Positions 1-8,300 of a DNA stretch of 18,658 bases are shown in pieces (the stretch's first letter is position 1; each line of letters begins with the position of its first letter). Position numbers and translations under genes: made by a program. The stretch spans positions 1 to 18,658 of the forward strand of contig CAWJTH010000197.1 in the NCBI GenBank assembly GCA_963845495.1, read 5' to 3'. The notes under the pieces were generated by a model. That model saw only the letters and a list, made by a program, of their open reading frames with translations. It ran no database searches and was not told where the DNA came from. The stretch is from JAZKFT01 sp963845495 (GTDB taxonomy: Bacteria; Bacteroidota; Bacteroidia; Chitinophagales; Chitinophagaceae).

Positions 1-963
1 TAAATGGGCATCGTTACCAGATGTAAAAATTTACGTATGTCCATTCGTGTTCAGCAGTTTTACCAGATGATTTTTTTTCCAGCCGCTCTTGCAGTATCGC
101 TCTAGTTGGCGACATCGATACTGGTAAATCCAGTTTTATAACTGTTTTTTGCGAACTTTTGCTAAATAAGCGCACAGTATTGAGCGAACTTGGTATATAT
201 GGGTTAATTATTAATCAGGAAGGTCGCGATCAATTTGACGATTACCGGACAATACTTATTCAACGTGAATGTTGTATTCCAAAAACTAACGATTCTCAAA
301 AGCCTATTGTTATAAAACTTTTTAATAAGCACCATAATAAAATTACCTACATTACCCTACTTGACAGCCCAGGCGAAGATTTTAATAATATTTGGACGCT
401 ATTAGATAAACATCGCAATTTACAATATGCTGATGGGATAATTTTTTTAATAAACCCACTAAACATTGCTGGGCTGCTGGCCCTTATAAAGGAAGAAAAA
501 CCTGGAAGCTTACCGCCAGATCTGCAACCTACCAGGCACAATGTTGAAATAATCGAGCTTTTGTATGAGTTGTTTATGAAAACAGAGGCTCATTAAGCCT
601 AACTGGAAAATTAAAATACCCACTGCTTTCTGTATATCCAGGGCTGATTTAATGGATGATATAGTGAATATATACATGCCCGAGGATTTAGATGCCAATA
701 TCCTAAAAATTGAAGATATTTTGGGCGAAATCAACCTAATAAAAGAAGATTTGGCTGAACTGATGCAAGAAGTTGATGGCAGTTTATTGAATCATATGGA
801 AACGCGATTTAAAAATCATAGCCTCTTTCCTGTATCGCCATTAGGGAAATCGCCATTAAATGAAGTAAACGCCTCAAGAGTGCCAGGAGGGGTTAAACCA
901 AGAGGCATTCTTCAGCCAATAATCTGGCTATTATCTGAAACTAAATTCATTAAACGCTTATGA
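1..963 (+). pseudogene. Double-GTPase-like protein (DO-GTPase2 type), 5'-partial, two frame breaks
   Basis: A TRAFAC-type P-loop GTPase in three reading frames. Frame 2 (from base 2) reads VKIYVCPF. After a one-base shift near 47, frame 3 continues CSAVLPDD, giving a CPFC zinc-ribbon motif, then the Walker A motif GDIDTGKSS (108-134) and a switch/Walker B motif LLDSPGEDF (around 357-383). After a second one-base shift near 575-583, frame 1 reads IPTAFCISRADLMDD, where SRAD fits the G4 NKxD/TKxD position. It ends with a C-terminal block (SPLG, GGVKPRGI, PIIWLL) that I associate with double-GTPase proteins of conflict systems. The start lies upstream of the window, so the ATG and TTG codons inside (159, 652) are not real starts. 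Its stop overlaps the next ATG (ATGA at 960). The GTPase call is firm and the subfamily is from memory. Whether the breaks are real or sequencing errors cannot be decided here. Confidence 0.75.
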
Positions 964-3248
964 ACGGCACAGTGCAATTTCAGCAATTTATCAGAACTTC
1001 TTCCAAATCAAGAAAAGGGTTTCGTACATACCAACGTTCAAAATCTTTCAACGAATCTCTGGAGGACAAGCTAGCCACTTATGGTGCTTATTCATCTACA
1101 TTATATTCAAATATAGCAGAAATGCAACCGACAGAATATCCTATATTATTTATGTTTTACGCATTGGCTGGAGTAAAAATAATTTGTAAATCCGTTTATT
1201 TAGGACTCGATCTTCACTCTTATCCTCCAAGATATGGCAATTACATTTCACATACACTCTTGTTTAAGGGAACAGAAAAGTTTAGTCCAATTGAAATTTA
1301 CGAAAAGGCTTCTTGGAAAACAGGTGAACAAGTAGCTAAAGAAGATAATGGGCCGGTACCTGAATATATCGATGACTTGTCTGTTACGATCCATCCAGAT
1401 TTTGTTGATACAAAATGGTTTAACTGGTTGGCTTGCCCCAGTGACGATTTGGTAAATCGACATTTTATGACGGAGAGAAAAGCCATGTTTGTTGCCGCAA
1501 TAGATGCAATCATTAATCGTAAACAACTAATTATTGTCGACACAAAAGAAATGTTGTTAAACTGGGCCATGACCTTATTACAGGCATTGCCGCTTGATTT
1601 CGTTTTTAATAATTTGTACATAGCTTCCTTTGCAATCTCCAATATACCGCTTGATATATGCAAAGTGTTGTGTATAGAAAAAGAAAATGTTGAGCGTATA
1701 AAACGATATGCACCAGAGGCTGTTATTTTAAATGTTGAAAAAATCGTTCTTCCTTCATCTACATCATTATTTGCTACTGCACTGTTAGAAGCCATTGTTG
1801 ATAACGATTTCGAAAAATTCAGGAAGATTGTATTTCCAAAAGTGATTGAAACAGGTACTTACAAAATAAATGATTTTAACAAGGAAACACTGATCTATAC
1901 AAGCCTAAAAGAAATTTCGGGCATGTTAGAAGAGGAATTTAAATCTTTTTTAAAAACAGTTATTGAAAGGCCTGATTATATCGATTATGTTTTTCAAGAA
2001 ATAAAAGATCAACAAGCAACAGATAAATATCCTGTATTATGGGACGAATTAAAAAAGAGCAAATCTATTTCAACAGATAATTTGGAAGGCTATAAATCTA
2101 TAGCGGCATATACCGTCCCAAATGTTACCGATGAAATATGGCTGAGTTTCGAAAAAAAAATTATTGAGGAAATTAAATTTGAAACAATAAACGAAATATG
2201 TAATTTTTATGATATTGTAAAAATTAAAAGTGAGAATAAAGACGCTTTTTATTATGATTTAATTATGCTTAAAATTAAAAATTCTGCTACTTATAAAATT
2301 GCAAATGAAGGAATAAAAAGTATAAGAAATATAATAACCATCTTTTCTGCGGCACAACAAAAAGAAATTGAAGCAACAGAAAACTATTTGCGTATATATG
2401 ATGAAATAAAAGCTGTTGACACAATAGAAGAGAAGTATGCTGTTATTCTAAAAAATCATTTGCCGGAGGCAGGTTGGGAAATAAAGAATATAAAATCAAT
2501 TTTACCATCAATTACTTGGAAAGATTTTTTCAATCTTTTGTCGATTAATAAACCTTTATTATCCGATCCTTTTAATATTGAATTAATTTCAGATAAATTA
2601 CCCGAACGGGAATTAGCCCATTTTATAATTTTAGAAAATTATCAGAAAGATACCGAAGGCTTTTATAAATTATATGAAATGCTTTCGCCAGACAATAAAT
2701 CAATATTTACACAATACAGCCCTAAAGAAATACAAAAAATAATTACCTCGAAACAGCAATCAAATGCGGTGACCAATAAGCCAATTGAAAGCGAAGTTTC
2801 CCAAAATAAAATGGTCGTAAATTCAAACGCATTACATAAACAAGTAACGCTTGATTACGACGGTTTAAAAGAATTTATTACCACCCCTTGGACTTGGAAT
2901 AACTGGAAACCTTTATTTGAACAGCTTAACGACCAGCAAAAACAAATACTTCCGGCTATACTATCCAATTTTTGGGTAGCTGAAAAAAAAGAAGAAAAAT
3001 CCAGTGCTGGTTCTGAATCCTTTTTTATCGGCTGGCAAATTAACGCAGTGCTTCTTTATTACGTTTTTGTTATACTTGAAGATCACAAAGAACAATTGAT
3101 TGAGTTAAATAAAAACATACAACTTAGTTGGAAAAGCTATGATTTCATCCTTGCCACATTAAGCGTAACTGACCAAACAGTAAACAGCACTTTTGAATTA
3201 TTTTTCAACCCTTCGAATAAAATGCAAAAGGGTCCTGTTTGGCATTAA
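960..3248 (+). CDS. GTPase-associated protein 1 (GAP1)-like protein
   Basis: 762 residues with no transmembrane segment or enzyme motif. The first ~130 residues (VQFQQFIRTSS, GFRTYQRSKSF, YISHTLLFKG, then acidic/aromatic stretches) resemble the N-terminal GAP1-N2 domain of GTPase-associated proteins, which opens with a QQ-F/Y motif, a GYR-x-x-x-RS motif and an F/I-x-H-x-L strand. Residues ~130-590 are mixed and mostly helical, matching a GAP1 middle region in position. A polar linker lies at ~590-625. A C-terminal region (TPWTWNNWKPLFEQL and on) carries many aromatics. Family knowledge: GAP1 is encoded beside double-GTPases in predicted bacterial conflict systems and probably couples GTPase state to effectors. 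The start is fixed by the ATGA overlap with the GTPase stop, implying translational coupling. The 1800-2800 stretch is especially A+T-rich. Family assignment is by pattern recall, not by search. Confidence 0.65.
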   Translation: MNGTVQFQQFIRTSSKSRKGFRTYQRSKSFNESLEDKLATYGAYSSTLYSNIAEMQPTEYPILFMFYALAGVKIICKSVYLGLDLHSYPPRYGNYISHTLLFKGTEKFSPIEIYEKASWKTGEQVAKEDNGPVPEYIDDLSVTIHPDFVDTKWFNWLACPSDDLVNRHFMTERKAMFVAAIDAIINRKQLIIVDTKEMLLNWAMTLLQALPLDFVFNNLYIASFAISNIPLDICKVLCIEKENVERIKRYAPEAVILNVEKIVLPSSTSLFATALLEAIVDNDFEKFRKIVFPKVIETGTYKINDFNKETLIYTSLKEISGMLEEEFKSFLKTVIERPDYIDYVFQEIKDQQATDKYPVLWDELKKSKSISTDNLEGYKSIAAYTVPNVTDEIWLSFEKKIIEEIKFETINEICNFYDIVKIKSENKDAFYYDLIMLKIKNSATYKIANEGIKSIRNIITIFSAAQQKEIEATENYLRIYDEIKAVDTIEEKYAVILKNHLPEAGWEIKNIKSILPSITWKDFFNLLSINKPLLSDPFNIELISDKLPERELAHFIILENYQKDTEGFYKLYEMLSPDNKSIFTQYSPKEIQKIITSKQQSNAVTNKPIESEVSQNKMVVNSNALHKQVTLDYDGLKEFITTPWTWNNWKPLFEQLNDQQKQILPAILSNFWVAEKKEEKSSAGSESFFIGWQINAVLLYYVFVILEDHKEQLIELNKNIQLSWKSYDFILATLSVTDQTVNSTFELFFNPSNKMQKGPVWH

Positions 3249-3260
3249 AAACTATTTAAA

Positions 3261-3839
3261 ATGGATACACACAATCTTTTAAATATTGCACAGCTTTGCC
3301 CATCAACATCAGCCCTTGGGCCAGGGAATCGCTTTGCCATTTGGGTGCAGGGCTGCCCTTTTAACTGTAAAGGGTGTATTGCCCAAGACTGGATACCATT
3401 TCGCAAAGCCACTGTTATGGCTGCAGAAGAACTTGCGAGCAGCATAATTGCAAGGAAAGACATTCAAGGTATAACTGTTTCGGGCGGCGAACCAATGATG
3501 CAAGCTGGCCGACTTTCAACGTTGCTCCAACTGGTTAAACAATTTCGACCGGAATTAAACGTGATCGTATTTAGTGGTTTTAAATTAAACCAATTAGTTT
3601 GGGACGAGGCAAAAAAACTATTAACGCTAACCGATTTGTTGGTTGACGGGCAATATGTCAAGCAACAAAATGATGAACTTGGTTTGCGTGGATCCAATAA
3701 TCAAAAATTTCATTTTTTAACTGACCGGTTACTTCCGCATCAAACAGAAATAATTGGCCATCGTTCAAAATTAGAATTTCATCTTTTAAATGACGGGGTG
3801 CTGATGGCGGGCATACCGCCAGCAAATTTTACTTGGTAA
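3261..3839 (+). CDS. Radical SAM / 4Fe-4S single-cluster protein, NrdG-like
   Basis: 192 residues, slightly longer than typical NrdG-type activases. A CxxxCxxC cluster motif (C32, C36, C39 in GCPFNCKGC) is preceded by NRFAIWVQG. The SAM-binding GGEP motif is at 75-78. Later come DLLVDGQY and LRGSNNQ, which are usual in this small radical-SAM group. The family uses a [4Fe-4S] cluster and SAM to make a 5'-deoxyadenosyl radical, and NrdG uses it to form a glycyl radical on a partner. No glycyl-radical enzyme is encoded nearby, so the substrate here is unknown. It may modify another operon product. The gene starts 12 bases after the GAP1 stop and lies 18 bases before the coiled-coil gene, so co-transcription is very likely. 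The last ~30 residues (FHLLNDGVLMAGIPPANFTW) look like an accessory beta segment. Confidence 0.85.
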   Translation: MDTHNLLNIAQLCPSTSALGPGNRFAIWVQGCPFNCKGCIAQDWIPFRKATVMAAEELASSIIARKDIQGITVSGGEPMMQAGRLSTLLQLVKQFRPELNVIVFSGFKLNQLVWDEAKKLLTLTDLLVDGQYVKQQNDELGLRGSNNQKFHFLTDRLLPHQTEIIGHRSKLEFHLLNDGVLMAGIPPANFTW

Positions 3840-3857
3840 ACCAATAAATCATTTTAT

Positions 3858-5288
3858 ATGAGCGGCGAAAAAAGAACACGTATTGAAATGGTGGAAGATG
3901 ACCTGCGGGAAACAAGAAGAGCCCTTTATGATATTCAAGCACAGCGGGAAAAACTTGCTGAAGACTTGAAAAAAGCACGTCGGGAAAATTTATCGCAGGT
4001 AAACAAACTGCAACAGCAAATTCAGGAGCGGGATAAAAAACAGGCCGACGCGTTCAATGAACTAAAAACCGATATGCGGGATACAGCCACGAAGCATCAG
4101 CAGCAGTTGATTGACCAGAGAGATCATGCCATGCAAGAAATGCAGGACATCGAATTACGTGCTGATAAAAAAATAGACAACGTTCGAAACTGGGCGAAAG
4201 AACGCCTTAACGAGCAGCGTAGCGAATATATACGTAATTCGCTACAGCAGCAGCAAACTATCAACGATCTTAAAAATAGCATAGAAAAGATCAATGAAAG
4301 GGAAGGCAAGCGTGGGCAGTACGCAAACGACTATATTACAGATCTAGAGAGTTTAATAAAATCGACTGATGAAAACCTACCCCATACGAAATATACGCCT
4401 GGCCGGTTGCAAAGAATTAAACTTCAATTAAATGCAGCAAAGCATCAATTGGAAATAGACAGCCCATCGTCAACTATTTCAACTGCGCAGTTTGCACATC
4501 TTGACCTCATGGATATGCAAGAAGAAATTCAGCGAAAAGAAACTGAATTTGAAATGACTTATAGAACAGTGGCAGATGCAATAGGTGGGTTGTTTACTTC
4601 TGTTCGGAACAACCGGAAAATTAAACTTGAAGCAGACGCAGCTGAACAAGAAGTTGATTACTGGACAAATGGTAGATACATGAATTTAGAAGGACGGGTT
4701 GAAGAATTACAGGATTACATCCGAAAAAACAAAAGTGAACTAACAACAGAAATCCTTAACGGTTACTTAGATGATATGGAAAAGCTTACGCAAGAAAAGG
4801 AAGCCTTGGTTGGCGATGCGGTAGAACGCATTATTTCTTCCCAGATGCGTGCGGAAATGGCAGATGTAGTAATAGAAAAATTAGAGCAGCAAGGATATCG
4901 CCTTAAACAAGACGAGCGTGGATATACCCGCGGCGATCAGAGAGATGCCTATATGCTGAAGTTAAGTAATGTAGCTGGAACCGAAATTGTGACAGTTATT
5001 TCCCCAGAAGAACAAGCCTATCAAAACGTTTTATCAATCAACACTTATAATGACAATATCTCCGACGAAGAAGGCCGTCGGCATCGGAATGCAGATATAC
5101 TACAGGCATTGAGAGAAGGTGGGTTACAAACTGGAGAAACTAAATCGCTCGATAAGGGGGTAGAGCAATTTTATGACGTAGGCAATCTTGTAAAACAGGG
5201 TGCCCAAAAGCTGCCAGCACAGGTTTTGCAAAACGCAAACCAGTTGGGCAACAAACAAGCCGACAGCACTGAAACATCAAACAATTAA
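3858..5288 (+). CDS. Coiled-coil protein with conserved-looking C-terminal domain, function unknown
   Basis: 476 residues, with no signal peptide or membrane segment. Residues ~5-155 are rich in Glu, Lys, Gln and Arg with heptad spacing and almost no Pro or Gly, giving a long predicted coiled coil. A second helical block covers ~210-335. From ~335 to ~430 there is a compact domain (EKLEQQGYRLKQ, DAYMLKLSNVAGTEIVTVISP, SINTYND, then ILQALREGGLQTGE) that reads as alternating helices and strands. The final ~45 residues are polar and probably disordered. I do not recognise the family. Its place between the radical-SAM gene (18-base gap) and the giant AAA+/STAND gene (23-base gap) suggests a scaffold or adaptor that oligomerises system components. 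That role is inferred only from architecture and location. Confidence 0.75.
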   Translation: MSGEKRTRIEMVEDDLRETRRALYDIQAQREKLAEDLKKARRENLSQVNKLQQQIQERDKKQADAFNELKTDMRDTATKHQQQLIDQRDHAMQEMQDIELRADKKIDNVRNWAKERLNEQRSEYIRNSLQQQQTINDLKNSIEKINEREGKRGQYANDYITDLESLIKSTDENLPHTKYTPGRLQRIKLQLNAAKHQLEIDSPSSTISTAQFAHLDLMDMQEEIQRKETEFEMTYRTVADAIGGLFTSVRNNRKIKLEADAAEQEVDYWTNGRYMNLEGRVEELQDYIRKNKSELTTEILNGYLDDMEKLTQEKEALVGDAVERIISSQMRAEMADVVIEKLEQQGYRLKQDERGYTRGDQRDAYMLKLSNVAGTEIVTVISPEEQAYQNVLSINTYNDNISDEEGRRHRNADILQALREGGLQTGETKSLDKGVEQFYDVGNLVKQGAQKLPAQVLQNANQLGNKQADSTETSNN

Positions 5289-5311
5289 GTTTAACTCTTA
5301 AAAAACAGCTC

Positions 5312-8300
5312 ATGCCTGTCTTACGGATTAGCAAACAGTTTAATTTAAAAAAATCTGATAGCGTCATTGTTGTTTATGGGCACGTTAATGACAGCTTTGT
5401 TACCAGCGATCTTACCTTGTATAACATTGATGGGATAGAAAAAATAATTTGCCGCCTCCTACACACAGCTGGGTACGATCAGATTATTTTTTACTCGCCC
5501 GAACGTTTACTCTATACATACGACGAGCAATCGTACCATTACTGCTTTCCCCAACAGCAGCCTGTGGAACAAACTAGTATAGAAAAAGCAGCCAGATATG
5601 ATAACAATTCTCTATCCGACCGAAGGCCGCTTGGAGCAAAAAAGTTCTTTAAAAGAGCAAGTGCCAACCAACAATCCGCAAGTACAGCCGCTTCTCCGAT
5701 CGATGAAAAAATTCCATGGAATACCCGGGAAGGCTTTATTTCTGTGCTACGGGGAAGAGCCGATGCAGCAATTTTGGATATTATTCGCGAGGCTATGTAT
5801 CAAAAAAAAAGAAAAAGTGCTATAATATTAAGCCAATTTGACCACATAAACGCAAATCACGAAATACAGCGTACATTAATTCCAAATATTACCCGTTTTT
5901 TACAGCATACAAGTAACAATAAGTGCTTCATCATAACTAATGCATTAGATCCTAGGGATTTAGAGGGGGTTATCAGTTCAATACCAGCATTAGGTAAGAT
6001 TGTTAAAATGGACGAAGCAGACAAAGGCCTTGATTCACTTATTTATATCGGCTACCCACATAAAGATGAAATCAGAAACCTGATCAACCGGGAGCGGATT
6101 ATGAAAGAGAAAGCGATTGACTGGGTGCATTTAGAACGGATGGTAAGGGCGGTGGACCAAGATCAGAATGAACTTAAACGATGGGCGGCTGATTTTGACA
6201 GCATAAATCATATAGATATTCCATCATTGAATAAAATACTACACTTTCCAATGAGCACAAACGATCAATCCGCATTCAAAAAATTAGATGCTTTGGTTGG
6301 GCTTTCGGAAGTAAAAAAGGCAATACGGAATTATGTGTTTCAGATCCAGGAGATGATAGAAGAAAACCCCAGCAAAAAACCACTGATGCATATCGTTCTA
6401 AAAGGAAACCCAGGTACAGGCAAAACAACTATTGCAAGAATTATTGCAGAAATCCTTAGAGAAGAACGGCTGCTGGAACGAGGGCATCTTGTTGAGGTTG
6501 ACCGCGAAAAGCTGGTAGCTGGTTTTGTGGGACAGACAGCTATTAAAACAGATAGCTGCTGCAAAGAAGCACTGGGGGGCGTCCTTTTTGTAGACGAGGC
6601 TTATGGGCTTAATACAAGCGATTCCGATGCGTTTGGTAAAGAAGCTGTTAATACACTGATCAAGAGAATGACTGATTGGCAAAGCGAATTTTGTGTTGTC
6701 CTAGCTGGCTATCCAAAAGGTATGAACGAGTTACTAAAGACGAACGAAGGATTCAGAAGACGGATCAGTTTTACAATTGAAATTGCCGACTACAAACCAC
6801 AAGAGCTAATGGAGCTTTTCGTACAGTTGATTAAGAAAGCAGGCAAAACAATGACGGCCCCGTTCGAAGAAGCAATGACAAGCATTTTTACCAGTTTATA
6901 TGAAAAAAGAGAGGAAAAAATTGATGAAAAGTTTGATAACGCTGGACGGGTTGAACAGGCATATTTTGAAATAAGTAGCTTGCGCCGTGGCCGATGCTTT
7001 GATCAAAAGCTGGATACAAAAAATGAACCTTATCGGTTAGAAGATTTGCCCAAAGCGTACTTAGGTATGCTGCCTACGGTAAATGATGACCAAACCATTG
7101 AAGATGCATTGAAGGAACTGAATGAATTTGAAGGGTTGAAAGCTGTGAAAAGTTATGTGCAAGAGCTGGTTGACGCATATAAACACTGGCAAAAATTACT
7201 TAAGACTAATCCCCAGGCGCAACCAAACAAGAAAAATTATCATATGGTGTTTACGGGCAATCCCGGTACAGGCAAAACTACCGTAGCTCGAATTTTAGGC
7301 AAAATTTTTAAAGCACTGGGCATTTTAGAAGAAGGTCGTGTTATAGAAACAAGTAGGGCAGATTTTGTAGCTTCTTATCAAGGTCAAACTGGAGAAAAAA
7401 CCACTAAACTAATTGACAGCGCTATTAACAATATTTTATTTATCGATGAAGCATACTCGCTAAGTCATGGATATGGGGATAGTTATGGCGAAGAAGCAAT
7501 TGTTATTTTAATGAAAATGATGGAAGATAACCGGAACCGCCTTGTAGTGGTTGCAACCGGATATCCCAAAGAAATGAAAGAATTTTTAGAAACAAACCCT
7601 GGCCTGGCTTCACGCTTTGCAAATACCATCAGGTTTGATGATTACGATTCAAAAGAGATGTGCCGGATATTGAAACGCGAAATAATAGTCAGGGGATTTA
7701 TTTTGCAGGAAAACCTGGACGATGAAGTAGAAAATAGCTTAACGCAATACAAAGAAAGCAAAGGAGGGAATTTTGGAAATGCCCGCGACGTATTGAATTA
7801 TCTAGATAACATCGTTATGCCAAGATATAGAAAGCGCGTAGAAGATATGCAACCCGAAAACAAGCTTTTCAGGGAGATCATCCTTGAAGACTTTTCCATA
7901 CTGAGCAGTTCTTTACAGACCTTCACAGATGAAGGATCAGCGACTGATAAAGTATCTATTGACTTTAAAAAGGACAAAAACACTATTGAGAAACAGGTTA
8001 CTGTCAACAATATTAATTATGGGCAGGGGTATATTGTTGCAGGCAATAATTCAATTAATCACTATTATGGTAAAGCAGGCAACGAGCTGCCTCGGAATTT
8101 AACAAATTTTCCCAAAAAGGCTGAGGCCGAAATTTTTGGAAGGGTTGATAAGGTACTCGAAATACATCAAAAGCTTTTTACTTACCACGGATCTGTATCT
8201 GTGTTGGTTTATGGTTTGCCGGGTATTGGCAAAACCACTGCCATAATAAAGTTCATGACCTTGTATGCTGATGCGTTTGAACATATCATTTGGTTGAAAA

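Noticed and set aside
575..585. Programmed ribosomal frameshift in the GTPase gene
   Set aside because: No slippery heptamer, stimulatory hairpin or internal Shine-Dalgarno sequence is visible, and a second break near 47 makes lesion or error more likely.
652..963. Separate 103-residue gene starting at ATG 652
   Set aside because: The same frame is open upstream and carries the IPTAFCISRAD block that continues the GTPase, so it is the C-terminal part of that gene.
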